From the NCBI GenBank assembly GCA_019695215.1, contig JAIBAK010000013.1, positions 1 to 64,000 of the forward strand: a DNA stretch of 64,000 nt. The letters run 5' to 3'. The notes beneath the pieces are model-generated. The model was not told the origin of the DNA and did not search any database. It saw nothing but the letters and a program-made list of their open reading frames with translations. Numbering within the stretch: position 1 is the stretch's first letter; each line of letters begins with the position of its first letter. The translations under genes were made by a program, and so were the position numbers. This document shows positions 28,681 through 38,044 of the stretch, in pieces. The stretch comes from Bacteroidia bacterium (GTDB taxonomy: Bacteria > Bacteroidota > Bacteroidia > UKL13-3).

Positions 28681-29325
28681 ATGAACAAGACCTATTGGGT
28701 AATTATTGTTTCGATTGCGGTTTTTGGACAACTTAGTTTTGTCTCCAAAAATGACTATTCTCCTATGAGAATTTGTGTCAAAGGCAAGATTCTGAATCTA
28801 AAAACAGCAACCCCTTTGAAAAAGACTAACGTTTATATTTATTCTAAACAAATGGATGAAATAGATTTTAATCCTGAGATTGGGCTGATTGACTTTGGAA
28901 AAACTGATAATAAGGGTGAGTTTTTAATTGACACTCATATTGACAAAAGCAACTTGCAGTTTTGGATAAAAATTAATGAGTTTGCCCAATTGAATGTTTG
29001 TGTCCCGAAAATTGATACCAGTAAATTATCCGACACGATTCATTTGGGAACTATTTATTTCGTTCCATATCAAAATGAATTGGAAGTTGAATCCTACAAT
29101 ATGCCCAAATCGAAACCAATAAGAGAAAAAGAGATATATGAAAAATATTCTATTGCTCAAGTAGACTCTATATTCAACCTAACAGGGTCCAATTACGGAA
29201 TGATATTAAACCCTGTGGACACAGTAGATGGCTCAATTACGAGATACAATTTTGGCCCTAACAAGGCTAGAGGAACAAAAATAAAAAAGTATAAACAAAT
29301 CACTTTTAAAATGACAATAAATTAA
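28681..29325 (+). CDS. Exported hypothetical protein with carboxypeptidase-regulatory-like domain
   Basis: 214 residues, AT-richer than its neighbours. A hydrophobic signal segment (about 5-20) precedes a beta-rich region: ICVKGKILNLKTATPLKKTNVYIYSK and FGKTDNKGEFLIDTHI read like the CarboxypepD_reg / 'G-x-V...T...P-L...V' fold often found on Bacteroidota surface proteins. The C-terminal 70 residues are basic and unassigned. No partner gene overlaps it. The function is unknown. Confidence 0.6.
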   Translation: MNKTYWVIIVSIAVFGQLSFVSKNDYSPMRICVKGKILNLKTATPLKKTNVYIYSKQMDEIDFNPEIGLIDFGKTDNKGEFLIDTHIDKSNLQFWIKINEFAQLNVCVPKIDTSKLSDTIHLGTIYFVPYQNELEVESYNMPKSKPIREKEIYEKYSIAQVDSIFNLTGSNYGMILNPVDTVDGSITRYNFGPNKARGTKIKKYKQITFKMTIN

Positions 29326-29440
29326 CTTGTGCTAGCCCACATATCCTCGCTTACAACAAGCAAGGCGACTAATCCTTATCAATTGTCATTGTATCCATCC
29401 GTTCAGCAACCACCCTATTAATTCTGGGCTGTAAAAACCC

Positions 29441-29521
29441 ATTCTTCAAGCCTCTTCGCTTGAAGAATCAATGTAGGGGTTTTATAGCAAATATCCTCTA
29501 CCCTCAACTCATCCTCATTTG
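29441..29521. repeat. Degenerate direct repeat, left copy, with 11-bp hairpin
   Basis: ATTCTTCAAGC / GCTTGAAGAAT (29441-29451 and 29458-29468) form a perfect 11-bp stem with loop CTCTTC. The following bases align with 30985-31063, including the last codons of ribBA, where a 13-base segment is missing here. The two copies flank the lipoprotein gene in the same orientation. Confidence 0.7.
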
Positions 29522-29633
29522 TAACTAGGATTCAAACATTAGATAAATAAGTGCCAATAGAAGTATTGCAAGCAATTGATATAAATCATTCAACCCGTTG
29601 AGATTTATCATTAAGAAGCAACTATACTCATAG

Positions 29634-29641
29634 TAACTTTG
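29634..29641 (+). promoter_or_regulatory. -7 box for the repeat lipoprotein gene
   Basis: TAACTTTG matches TAnnTTTG, 78 bases before the chosen ATG at 29720. A longer reading (from 29639) would start inside the box, which supports the downstream start. Confidence 0.4.
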
Positions 29642-29719
29642 TTTAGCAATAAGAATGGCTCAAATAGAACCAAACGAGTTGAAAGTATACCATTTAAAAG
29701 CAAGCTAAACCATATAAAA

Positions 29720-30856
29720 ATGTATACATCAGTTATTCATAAAACAGGTATCACACTTTGCTTTAGCATATTGATTACCGCCATATTTACATCATGTAAT
29801 AAAAGTGATAATTCAGCAATCCCAACCAACCCCATTATAAAAGACCCTATACCCAATTGTGATGTGGTAGGCTACTCTTACGTTGGTTATAACTACACAG
29901 CCAAATATTGGAAAAATGGAGTTGAGACAAAGTTGTTTAATGGGGCCAATTCAAAAGCTATCGGAATAAGTGTTGACAAGAATGATGTTTTTATAGCCGG
30001 TCAATACAGTGATCCCAACTCTTACTACAGCTTACCTAAACTTTGGAAAAACGGAGTAGAAGTTCCGATGAATGTAGTTTATCCCGGGGCTGGTGTTGAA
30101 AGAGATTGCAGAGGATATGCGCGCTCCATTACTACGCACAATGGCAATTCATATGTTGCAGGTTACGTTACTGATGGAGGAGGCTCTTTTTCAATTGCAA
30201 CATTGTGGGTAAACGGAGGGACACCGCTATTGCTAAATCCAAGATTGGATCAGGATTTAAACAATAGTGATTCATATGCTGAAGCGGTTTATGTTACGGA
30301 TAATGGTGATATTTATGTAGCAGGTGAACAGTTTATCGGTAATGGATTAGGCAATAAACAAATTGTGATGTGGAAGAATGGTGTAAAAACGCAAATCACC
30401 AATTATACCGCAGATGTGAATGGTTTTCCCGGAGAGGTGATTTCGATTTCTGTTTCAGGAACAGATGTTTTTATCTGTTGCAGGTATGCACCCGAGGTTA
30501 ATGGTAAAATTGTTAGCCGGGTGATTTATTTTAAAAATGGCAATTTAATATTCGTATCAGATCCCGATGTTAGTTATCAACCAACTTCAATGTATGTAGT
30601 AAAAAATGATGTGTATATATCTGGTAATACTTTTAATTCTTCTGATGCATTCATATGGAAGAATAATGAAAAAACCAAAATGTCAACGATAAAATACGGT
30701 TCCCGAATCAATAAAGTTTTTATAAAAAATAATGAAATTTACGGATGTGGAGATTCAGATTTAAAATTGAAAGCGGTTGTATGGAAAAATAACAAAATAT
30801 ACCCGTTAACTGATGGTACAGAAAGCAATATTGCGTTAGACATTTTTGTGCGTTAG
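29720..30856 (+). CDS. Lipoprotein with seven WKNG repeats (predicted beta-propeller)
   Basis: 378 residues; no named family recognised. The signal peptide ends ITAIFTSC-NKSD, a lipobox, so it is lipidated and envelope-anchored. Seven times the chain repeats 'x-W-K-N-G/N ...' (AKYWKNGVE, PKLWKNGVE, ATLWVNGGT, IVMWKNGVK, VIYFKNGNL, AFIWKNNEK, AVVWKNNKI), each followed by about 45 residues with VYVAG/VFIAG strands. Seven regular units suggest a seven-bladed propeller (inference). ATG 29720 is chosen because it directly starts the signal peptide. AT-rich and flanked by repeats, so possibly acquired. Confidence 0.75.
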   Translation: MYTSVIHKTGITLCFSILITAIFTSCNKSDNSAIPTNPIIKDPIPNCDVVGYSYVGYNYTAKYWKNGVETKLFNGANSKAIGISVDKNDVFIAGQYSDPNSYYSLPKLWKNGVEVPMNVVYPGAGVERDCRGYARSITTHNGNSYVAGYVTDGGGSFSIATLWVNGGTPLLLNPRLDQDLNNSDSYAEAVYVTDNGDIYVAGEQFIGNGLGNKQIVMWKNGVKTQITNYTADVNGFPGEVISISVSGTDVFICCRYAPEVNGKIVSRVIYFKNGNLIFVSDPDVSYQPTSMYVVKNDVYISGNTFNSSDAFIWKNNEKTKMSTIKYGSRINKVFIKNNEIYGCGDSDLKLKAVVWKNNKIYPLTDGTESNIALDIFVR

Positions 30857-30862
30857 CCTCCA

Positions 30863-30877
30863 CCCGTTTGCAACGGG
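30863..30877. repeat. Hairpin CCCGTT-TGC-AACGGG
   Basis: Perfect 6-bp inverted repeat, starting 7 bases after the lipoprotein stop. Shares the GTTTGC core with the palindrome at 30935. Confidence 0.55.
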
Positions 30878-30934
30878 CACATGAAATGCCAATACTTTCC
30901 TTATTTTTTGAATTAGTTTGAACCTCAACTCGCG

Positions 30935-30950
30935 CGCGTTTGCAAACGCG
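30935..30950. repeat. 16-bp perfect palindrome CGCGTTTGCAAACGCG
   Basis: GC-rich palindrome in AT-rich intergenic DNA; imperfect pairing extends outwards (CTCGCG / TGTGTGAG). It may be a dispersed hairpin element of this genome. Confidence 0.6.
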
Positions 30951-30973
30951 TGTGTGAGATAAAAGTGTCCCCT

Positions 30974-31063
30974 GCCTTCATGCGTCTTCGCTTGAAGCAC
31001 CAATGTATGGGTTTTATGGCTTAGCTATAAAGCAAATATTTTCTACCCCAACTCATGCCCCAT
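30974..31063. repeat. Degenerate direct repeat, right copy (overlaps the ribBA 3' end)
   Basis: The TCTTCGCTTGAAG segment (30985-30997) and following bases match 29453-29521. The right copy includes the ribBA stop and its last codons, so the coding end is part of the repeated unit. Confidence 0.65.
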
Positions 31064-32278
31064 TTTCACCTTTTTAGTTTCGAGGTACAGATGGTTATGT
31101 TTATTTGATTCAATCCGGATTCCCACATTTTCTACTATCTCCAAACCATAACCTATCAATCCGGCCCGTTTGGTGGGGTTATTGGTCATCAGTTTCATTT
31201 TGCTCACGCCCAAATCGCGGAGTATTTGTGCGCCCACTCCGTAATCGCGTTCGTCCATTTTAAAGCCAAGTTCCAGGTTAGCCTCTACCGTATCTAAGCC
31301 CTGCTCCTGCAATTTATAGGCTTTAAGTTTATTGAGCAGGCCAATGCCTCTCCCCTCCTGATTGATGTAAAGCAATACCCCTTTTCCGGCTTCATCTATC
31401 ATGTGCATTGCCCGGCTCAGCTGCTCTCCGCAATCGCAGCGCATGGAGTGAAAAATATCGCCCGTTACACACGATGAATGTACGCGTACGAGAATGGGTT
31501 CATCTTTTTTCCATTCTCCCTTTACCAATGCCAGGTGTTCCTGTCCGGTATCTTTCTGGCGGTAGGCATACAAGTCAAAATCTCCGTGGCGGGTGGGCAT
31601 GCGCACAGTAATTTCGCGTTGTATCAGTGTTTCGTGTTTGAGGCGGTATTCAATAAGGTCTTTGATTGAAACAATTTTTAAATCAAATCTTTTTGCAATC
31701 AGCATCAGGTCGGGCAGGCGGGCCATGCTGCCATCTTCATTCATAATTTCAACAATACAGCCTGCGGGTTCAAATCCGGCAAGGCGGGCAAAGTCAATAG
31801 CCGCTTCGGTATGTCCTGCTCTGCGCAGCACTCCTTCCTTGCGTGCCTTTAAGGGAAAAATATGTCCGGGTTTTCCTAATTCTTCGGGTTTGGTGGCAGG
31901 GTCAATTAATGCCTGCACGGTTTTAGAGCGGTCGCTGGCACTTATGCCAGTGGTGCAGCCTTTGCCCAGCAAATCTACCGATACGGTGAACGGAGTGGCA
32001 TGAGTGGCGGTATTATCGCTCACGGTTACCATCAGGTCAAGGCCAAGTTCCTCGCAGCGGCTTTCAATAAGCGGTGCGCAAATAAGGCCGCGGCCGTGGG
32101 TAGCCATAAAATTGATGATTTCAGGTGTTACGTTTCGGGCTGCGGTTAAAAAATCACCTTCATTCTCGCGGTCCTCATCATCAACTACAATAATGAGTTT
32201 GCCATTTTTAATATCGTCAATAGCCGATTCAATGGTATCCAGTTTTATCGGGTTATCGTTGGGTTGGTGTCCAGACAT
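31043..32278 (-). CDS. ribBA: Bifunctional 3,4-dihydroxy-2-butanone-4-phosphate synthase / GTP cyclohydrolase II
   Basis: 411 residues. The RibB half (about 10-205) has [11 protein letters not shown] (metal/substrate loop), [10 protein letters not shown] and [16 protein letters not shown]. The RibA half (about 210-405) has [21 protein letters not shown]-type zinc cysteines and [10 protein letters not shown]. Together they supply both precursors of riboflavin: the C4 unit from ribulose 5-phosphate and the pyrimidine from GTP. The active-site segments of both halves look intact. Its first 26 bases overlap the end of the GT2 gene, making it the last gene of an envelope operon. Confidence 0.97.
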   Translation of the reverse strand: MSGHQPNDNPIKLDTIESAIDDIKNGKLIIVVDDEDRENEGDFLTAARNVTPEIINFMATHGRGLICAPLIESRCEELGLDLMVTVSDNTATHATPFTVSVDLLGKGCTTGISASDRSKTVQALIDPATKPEELGKPGHIFPLKARKEGVLRRAGHTEAAIDFARLAGFEPAGCIVEIMNEDGSMARLPDLMLIAKRFDLKIVSIKDLIEYRLKHETLIQREITVRMPTRHGDFDLYAYRQKDTGQEHLALVKGEWKKDEPILVRVHSSCVTGDIFHSMRCDCGEQLSRAMHMIDEAGKGVLLYINQEGRGIGLLNKLKAYKLQEQGLDTVEANLELGFKMDERDYGVGAQILRDLGVSKMKLMTNNPTKRAGLIGYGLEIVENVGIRIESNKHNHLYLETKKVKMGHELG

Positions 32279-33422
32279 TTGTTTTAATTCCTTTCGTAAA
32301 TTTGAAAAACCCGGTTAAAATACCGAGGTTCATCAGGTAAAAATGGGCCACAAATTTCAGCAATTTCAGGTGTATTTTTACCTTTTCAAGTAAATAATTA
32401 AGTAGTGGCGTGGTTAACAGAATACATTGGGTAATAAAAGCCAATTGGTAAATAAGGTGGTGTGCAAACAATTTGTAACTGCCCGCTAAGGCTGCCAGAA
32501 TAAAGAATGGCCCAAGCCAGCGAATTACTTTGTGCGACCAATAGGCAAACGACAACGCACTAAACTGGTACAATACAGGTAAAAAGTAAAAGAAGTTTTG
32601 AAAATTACCGGCTGCTATGCGCACTTTCCGTTTAAACTCCACCGATGATTCATTGGGAATATCCATAAATACCACGGCATTTTTGCTGTACACTGCTTTT
32701 TTCTCTTCCTGCAAAACCGACATCGTCATAAAAAAATCATCCACCAGAAAACCGGAAGGTACAGGTTGTACATCCGATGTACGAATGGCGTAACAGGCCC
32801 CGAACGCACCCATGGAAACGCCCCACAACACCCCCTCATTGTATTTGGTATTGAGCTCTCCTTCGTAATAGGTTTTTTCCTGAAACGAAATGCCGTCAGC
32901 ACGGTGAATGCCTTTGGTAATATAAGCTCCGGCAAGTGCTACCTCTTTGGCATAAAGTGCTTTTACCAAATGTAGAAAACAAAGCGGTTCAAACATGGCC
33001 GACAAATCGGTCATGATAGTGACCGAACCGGATAAATTGGCCTGCACTACTTCCTGATGCAGGCTGTTAATGGTAGCTATTTTTCCCTGACGGTTATAGG
33101 TGAACACATGCAGATTGGGATAAACGGCACTTAGTTGTTTCAATAGTTCATCGGTGCGGTCATCAGAGCCATCGCTGCCCACAAATGCATGTATTTTTTG
33201 CGAAGGATAAGCAGAATCGAAAATGCTTTTGATTTTTTGGTTTAGGAGGCGCTCTCCGTTGTACACTGATAATACAACTGCGATATCTGGTAATTCGTGT
33301 TCCGTTAATTCAACAGTTTCCAATTTTTTGCCCCGGGCAAGCCGGTTTAGCAGAACCGGATAAATGATATAGGAATGCACCATCAGCAACAGCGAAATCC
33401 AGAAGAGTATCATCCACATCAT
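32253..33422 (-). CDS. Family 2 glycosyltransferase, membrane-bound
   Basis: 389 residues. An N-terminal membrane helix (2-20) is followed by a GT-A domain: [25 protein letters not shown], a DLSAMF metal site, and DDFFM in place of the usual ED. C-terminal hydrophobic helices from about 280 onward resemble processive GT2 enzymes. Likely builds or modifies a surface polysaccharide. It overlaps GT4 upstream (4 bases) and ribBA downstream (26 bases). Confidence 0.9.
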   Translation of the reverse strand: MMWMILFWISLLLMVHSYIIYPVLLNRLARGKKLETVELTEHELPDIAVVLSVYNGERLLNQKIKSIFDSAYPSQKIHAFVGSDGSDDRTDELLKQLSAVYPNLHVFTYNRQGKIATINSLHQEVVQANLSGSVTIMTDLSAMFEPLCFLHLVKALYAKEVALAGAYITKGIHRADGISFQEKTYYEGELNTKYNEGVLWGVSMGAFGACYAIRTSDVQPVPSGFLVDDFFMTMSVLQEEKKAVYSKNAVVFMDIPNESSVEFKRKVRIAAGNFQNFFYFLPVLYQFSALSFAYWSHKVIRWLGPFFILAALAGSYKLFAHHLIYQLAFITQCILLTTPLLNYLLEKVKIHLKLLKFVAHFYLMNLGILTGFFKFTKGIKTNVWTPTQR

Positions 33423-34612
33423 GCCAGTTTTTGGTATAAATTGAGCAGGTTGGCTGCTAATTGCCCGTTATCAAAATTGGCACGGGCAAATGCTGCCGCC
33501 TTCTTCCCTATTTGTTTTACACGCTCAGGTTCTTCTAAACACAAGCGCATGCAATGTTCAAAATCCTCTTCGTTTTGCGCTATCAGAATATTTTCTCCAT
33601 CGGTAGCACCAATGCCTGCTGCGGCCAGCGGTGTGGCAATAATGGTTTTACCCATAGCCATTCCTTCAATAATTTTAATTCGGATACCGCTTCCCGAAAA
33701 CAACGGAACCACCATTACTCCGTGATGTGCCATGTAGGCGTATGCATCATCTGCTTCCCCATCCACCACCAGACAGGGAATATCGGCCTTATAGAAAGCA
33801 GGAGGCATATCGCGCCCGGCTAAATGAAAACGCACATGCGGAAAATGTTCGTGAATATAGGGCCACACTTTTTGCAGCAACCATTGCACGCCTTCCACAT
33901 TCGGCATCCAGTTCATGGAACCTATATAAAAGAAATTGTGTGCCGGTTCAATATTCAGGTACTTATTCACTAATGAAAAATCAAACCCTGAATGATGAAC
34001 CGTGACGGGTATAATGCATCCCAAACGTTTCATTTCGTCAGCATCGGCAGAAGATATGGCCAGAATATGATCAAAGGCATTGAGGTGTTTAATTTCGTAA
34101 TCCTGTAACCTTCGGGTAAGTAAATTGAGGTAAGCCTTTTTTAAGGGCTGCGTGGTATTATCTGCCAGATTTTTCCAGATATGATGTTCGATATTATGCG
34201 AACGAAGAACCACCTTAGCTTTGGAAAATGCACGAATAGTTTTGAGGTAAGGCACCATGAATAAACTATCAATATGCACCACATCAAACTGTTCTTCGCC
34301 AAGTAATTTTTCGAGGGCGCGGTTTACCTTTCGTTTGTAAAACCGGATAATATTGTATGAATCATCGGTAAAAAGATTCATAAAAGCATCGAAAGGTTTT
34401 ACTGATAAATCGGCATCAAACTGAAAAATACGCATGCGCGGAAACCGTTCCTGAATCAATTTCGGGTCGGAATAATGCTTAAGTGTATTGAGTGAAAAAA
34501 AAGTCACCTCCACTCCTGCCTCATACAGGCCTTTTAATGCATGGTACGTGGCAAGTGTACCGCCATCAACTGCCGGATAAGGAATTTTACCTGCCAGAAA
34601 CAGTACCTTCAT
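33419..34612 (-). CDS. Family 4 glycosyltransferase
   Basis: 397 residues, GT-B fold. Starts MKVLFLAGKIPYPAVDGG, with the N-terminal Gly-rich acceptor loop. The C-terminal half has FYIGSMNWMPNVEGV and the donor site SGSGIRIKIIEGMAMGKTII with its Glu. Related to the Stp/WcaI-like transferases for exopolysaccharides. The start lies inside the end of lptF/G (26-base overlap) and its stop overlaps GT2 (4 bases), so translation is likely coupled. Confidence 0.92.
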   Translation of the reverse strand: MKVLFLAGKIPYPAVDGGTLATYHALKGLYEAGVEVTFFSLNTLKHYSDPKLIQERFPRMRIFQFDADLSVKPFDAFMNLFTDDSYNIIRFYKRKVNRALEKLLGEEQFDVVHIDSLFMVPYLKTIRAFSKAKVVLRSHNIEHHIWKNLADNTTQPLKKAYLNLLTRRLQDYEIKHLNAFDHILAISSADADEMKRLGCIIPVTVHHSGFDFSLVNKYLNIEPAHNFFYIGSMNWMPNVEGVQWLLQKVWPYIHEHFPHVRFHLAGRDMPPAFYKADIPCLVVDGEADDAYAYMAHHGVMVVPLFSGSGIRIKIIEGMAMGKTIIATPLAAAGIGATDGENILIAQNEEDFEHCMRLCLEEPERVKQIGKKAAAFARANFDNGQLAANLLNLYQKLA

Positions 34613-36044
34613 TTGATTTAGGTTTTACAAAAAACTTTTTAATCCGGTTAAACAGGTTGCTATATACATCTGTATTAAACAGGTTGGAGTCGATGGATGC
34701 TTTGTAGGTGAGAAATGCCCCCAGAGGAGAAAGAATAAAACTGGATAGCCACATCCCGAAAAACGGAGTAAAAACCATTTGACGGGCAAACTTATCTCCA
34801 ATCATTGAAATCACATGGTAAATCACAAACAGAATAACGGAAAACACAACCGGCATCCCGAATCCGCCTTTTCGGATAATAGTACCCAGCGGAGCCCCGA
34901 TAAAAAATAAAACAAGGCAGGCAAACGACAACGTAAATTTGCGGTGCCACTCCACCCAGTAACGGGTACGTAACTTTTCGAGATTAAACTGCGCCTGCAC
35001 TCCGTAGTCGGTAATGCTTTTTACCGTACGTGCCGAATTAAGCGCATTGTTGAATAGCAGTTGCTGATCTACCTTATCGAAATTTGCCAGTATATTTTCT
35101 TTGTTCTCCAGCAAACCGGCATCACGGTATTTGGTGTAATTAGAATCTAACGGACGGTAATAAATTTCGGCATATGAAGGAATTTTGTCCAGCACTTCAG
35201 CTTCGGCTTTTACAACCGAATCGGCTGCTTTTTCCAGTTCAACCACGTTGAGCATATGGTAGCTGTCTTTAAATAAATCTTCATTAGTGCGGCTAAAGCT
35301 GAACGAACTTAAATCAAACGTAAGATGCTCTTCGGAAAACCGTACGATATTGTGCGGGAAATTTCGTTTCACATTATCGCGCTGCGGCATATCCTCGTAT
35401 CGTTTTCCCTTATATAAATCCAGAAAAAGATAACGCTTGTCCTCCGACATTTTCATGGTTCCGTTTTCGGCCACCAGCACACTGCGCCCCGATGAAGCAT
35501 CGGTTACGTTATCGTAAATGATAATATCCCGAATGGTTTCGTTATCGCTTTCTTTTTTGCCGATTCGAATGCTGTATCCTTCAATTTCGTTGTTAAAAAC
35601 CCCTTCCTGAATAAGCAGCGAAGGTTTTTGATTTTTTACGTCATACAGCAGCGACTTGCTTTTTAAATTTGCTTTGGGAATAAGAATATTGGAAATGAAA
35701 AAGGCGCTTATGCTGATAAAAACCATGAGTACCATCATGGGTGCAAACACCCTGCGTATTGGAACTCCGGCCGCTTTAATGGCAACCATTTCGTAATGCT
35801 CCCCTAAATTTCCGAAGGTCATAATGGAGGAAAGTAAAATAGCCAGTGGCAGAGCCATAGGTATTAAACTGGCCGAAGAATAAAAAAGCAATTCCCCGAT
35901 AACAAAACTATCCAACCCTTTACCAATGAGCAAATCAATATAATTCCAGAGAAATTGCATGAGAAGCACGAAAAGGGCTACAAAAAAGGTAGCGAAAAAC
36001 GGCCCGATAAAGGACTTTAGAACAAGGATGTGTAATTTTTTCAA
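34587..36044 (-). CDS. LptF/LptG-family permease (LPS export)
   Basis: 485 residues of the YjgP/YjgQ family. Three N-terminal membrane helices (about 15-130, with LLFYSSASLIPMALPLAILL), a large periplasmic beta-jellyroll-like region to about 370, and three C-terminal helices (ACLVLFFIGAPLGTIIRKGG). It forms, with LptB2, the inner-membrane pump that lifts LPS to the LptC/A bridge. Bacteroidota often carry one such gene where Proteobacteria have two; I cannot say F or G. First gene of the operon; a TATATTTG -7 box lies upstream on the minus strand. Confidence 0.92.
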   Translation of the reverse strand: MKKLHILVLKSFIGPFFATFFVALFVLLMQFLWNYIDLLIGKGLDSFVIGELLFYSSASLIPMALPLAILLSSIMTFGNLGEHYEMVAIKAAGVPIRRVFAPMMVLMVFISISAFFISNILIPKANLKSKSLLYDVKNQKPSLLIQEGVFNNEIEGYSIRIGKKESDNETIRDIIIYDNVTDASSGRSVLVAENGTMKMSEDKRYLFLDLYKGKRYEDMPQRDNVKRNFPHNIVRFSEEHLTFDLSSFSFSRTNEDLFKDSYHMLNVVELEKAADSVVKAEAEVLDKIPSYAEIYYRPLDSNYTKYRDAGLLENKENILANFDKVDQQLLFNNALNSARTVKSITDYGVQAQFNLEKLRTRYWVEWHRKFTLSFACLVLFFIGAPLGTIIRKGGFGMPVVFSVILFVIYHVISMIGDKFARQMVFTPFFGMWLSSFILSPLGAFLTYKASIDSNLFNTDVYSNLFNRIKKFFVKPKSNEGTVSGR

Positions 36045-36063
36045 CGCGTAAACTGATGCGGCT

Positions 36064-36071
36064 CAAATATA
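36064..36071 (-). promoter_or_regulatory. -7 box of the lptF/G-GT4-GT2-ribBA operon
   Basis: The plus strand reads CAAATATA, that is TATATTTG on the minus strand, 19 bases before the ATG of the lptF/G gene. Confidence 0.5.
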
Positions 36072-36137
36072 CAGCATTTATACTTGTTTCATTGAATGTG
36101 TTTATCCAATGCCTTTGCTTTATTTTGCCTGAAGAAT

Positions 36138-36701
36138 ATGCATATCACATCTAACGAATTCGAGCTCATTTCGAACAAAACCCTTATTGAGCAAAAACAA
36201 GCGGCTATAACCAATATGGTGAATCGGTTTCATCAACTGGCTGCCACGCTAAGGGTTGAACTGCAAAAAGAAAATTTATGGAACGAAAATCTCTTTGGCG
36301 GCAGGCACCACAAAGTAACCAAAGGCGAAAATTTTCATGGATTTCCGTTTGTAGTACTCGATACGCCTCAGCTTGGCGGTGGTGAAATAAAGGTTGCATT
36401 ACGTACCTTATTTTGGTGGGGGCATCACTTTAGCTGTCAGTTTATAATAACAAAGGAAAATTTTCCTATTGATAATAATTATTTACAAAAATTAACTGCA
36501 TTAACTACCCAAATTTACACCGGTGAAGATATGTGGGAACAAAACCTGCTTTCCCCCTATTTTAAACCTGTTGAAGCAAATAAATGCACTCAAAACTTTT
36601 TAAAACTCGGAATGATTATACCCCTGTCCGACTACGAAAAGTTGGAAGAAAAAGCGGTTGCATTTTACTCGTGCTGCCTTGGTATGTATCAGGCAAAATG
36701 A
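36138..36701 (+). CDS. Conserved-looking hypothetical protein
   Basis: 187 residues from the ATG at 36138. I do not recognise it. It is soluble, with an N-terminal helical stretch (SNKTLIEQKQAAITNMVNRFHQL) and then a mixed beta region with FGGRHHKVTKGENFHGFPFVVLDTP and a WWGHHFSCQF strand. There is no signal peptide and no obvious active site, although the conserved-looking HH and WWGHH pairs could bind metal. Its end overlaps the convergent membrane-protein gene by 13 bases. Confidence 0.65.
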   Translation: MHITSNEFELISNKTLIEQKQAAITNMVNRFHQLAATLRVELQKENLWNENLFGGRHHKVTKGENFHGFPFVVLDTPQLGGGEIKVALRTLFWWGHHFSCQFIITKENFPIDNNYLQKLTALTTQIYTGEDMWEQNLLSPYFKPVEANKCTQNFLKLGMIIPLSDYEKLEEKAVAFYSCCLGMYQAK

Positions 36702-38029
36702 TGAAATAATACCTCGAAAAAGGCACTGAACGCCAAGCTGAATCCAAGTGCTGCTCCTGTTATGAAGTTGTTTTTGGTAAGATAAAAAGCGGTGGCAATA
36801 GCCGCAAAAGGAAACAGAAAAACCAATACCCGCTCCGTTTCGCCAAAAATATTTCCGTTTAAAAAAGCAATAAGCAGGGTTAAACCAAGACTCTTCCACC
36901 ACTTACTTCCGGTAAATGCTGAAAAAATAAAAAGGGGCAAACAGGAAATAATAACTCCGAAAAAAGTTTGGGAAAACCGGAGTAAAAAACGCGGTAAGGT
37001 ATCGAACACATTAAAGGTATTAATTGCTTTGCTGCGGTGTAACGAACCAATAAAACATTCGTACATATTAAATCCGGTAATCAGGTAAAGTGCGGCAAAC
37101 AGCCCAAGTAAAACAACGGAGGCCAGAGTGAGTTGTTTTAAAAATACCGGCCACCTTACGTTTTCGCGGCTTAGCCAAAAAAATATAACCCCGAACAGGG
37201 CCCAGAGCGAGGCTACAAAAGTAAAGAGCAAAAACACAAAACTGCAGAGCGAAAAAAGTAGAGTAAAAAGGAAAGAGTTTTGACGCGTGAGGCGGTGCAG
37301 GCAGTAAAAACCACCTACCGCACAACAGGCAGCTAATGCCACGGGGTCGATAGTAGGATAAATTAAAAAACCGGGTACTAAAGCAATAAAAAACGAAGCA
37401 GCGGTAGCCGTTTTACGGTCGTATAGTTCACTGGTTAGTTTCCAGGTTAAAACAATAGTGAGGAGTCCGGCTAAGTAAGTTATTATCCTGAAAATTTTCA
37501 CTCCGAATAACATGAGCAAAAACAAATATCCCGGAGGGTAATGTTGTCCGTGTACATCAAGTTTGGGTTGATTAAGCACATAACGATACCACATATCGGA
37601 AGGTGAAGAGAAGTACGCTAAATCATTGGTAAAAGTGAGGTAATGGGCGTAGGCTCCCGATATTCTGTCGGGATGATCGGAAGCTGCAAACAGAATGGAA
37701 AAAACAAGCCAAAGCATACAGGGAACAAGTACCACCCATCGCCACGCAGCAATACGTTCATAATAAACTGCAAGCAAAACCGAGGTTATTAAGGCAAACA
37801 AACAAATCCATCCGTTAAGGGCTTTCCAGGGCATGCGCCACAGGTAAAACGGAGCCCACGAATCATACATGGTTGGCCGAAAGGAGTCACCGCGATAGGA
37901 ATCTGTTGCTAATTGAATATAAAACAACCGATGCCATAAAAAAGAAAGGGCAAAAAAAACAGCCATTACAAGAATGGCTTTGATAATAATTTTGGAAGAA
38001 GAAATTAATCTTAATACTGACAAAGGCAT
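36689..38029 (-). CDS. Polytopic GT-C-type membrane glycosyltransferase-like protein
   Basis: 446 residues with about ten membrane helices. The first periplasmic loop contains RGDSFRPTMYDSWAPFYLW. LDVHGQHYPPGYLFLL follows the loop near residue 160, a pattern common in dolichyl/undecaprenyl-phosphate-sugar dependent transferases. The precise activity is unknown. It starts 15 bases downstream of the START-like gene and may share its promoter. Confidence 0.7.
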   Translation of the reverse strand: MPLSVLRLISSSKIIIKAILVMAVFFALSFLWHRLFYIQLATDSYRGDSFRPTMYDSWAPFYLWRMPWKALNGWICLFALITSVLLAVYYERIAAWRWVVLVPCMLWLVFSILFAASDHPDRISGAYAHYLTFTNDLAYFSSPSDMWYRYVLNQPKLDVHGQHYPPGYLFLLMLFGVKIFRIITYLAGLLTIVLTWKLTSELYDRKTATAASFFIALVPGFLIYPTIDPVALAACCAVGGFYCLHRLTRQNSFLFTLLFSLCSFVFLLFTFVASLWALFGVIFFWLSRENVRWPVFLKQLTLASVVLLGLFAALYLITGFNMYECFIGSLHRSKAINTFNVFDTLPRFLLRFSQTFFGVIISCLPLFIFSAFTGSKWWKSLGLTLLIAFLNGNIFGETERVLVFLFPFAAIATAFYLTKNNFITGAALGFSLAFSAFFEVLFHHFA

Positions 38030-38044
38030 AACGGAGCCGTGAAA

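Larger units (their letters stand above)
29326..29719. other. Intergenic region with a hairpin and a degenerate copy of the ribBA 3' end
   Basis: About 390 bases without a supported gene. It contains an 11-bp hairpin (29441-29468), a stretch (to about 29521) that matches the region downstream of and inside the end of ribBA at 30974-31063, and a -7 box at 29634. Confidence 0.6.

Noticed and set aside
31593-32318. Plus-strand open frames of 136 and 104 residues
   Set aside because: They lie antisense to ribBA and read as Ser/Arg-rich shadow sequence without any motif.
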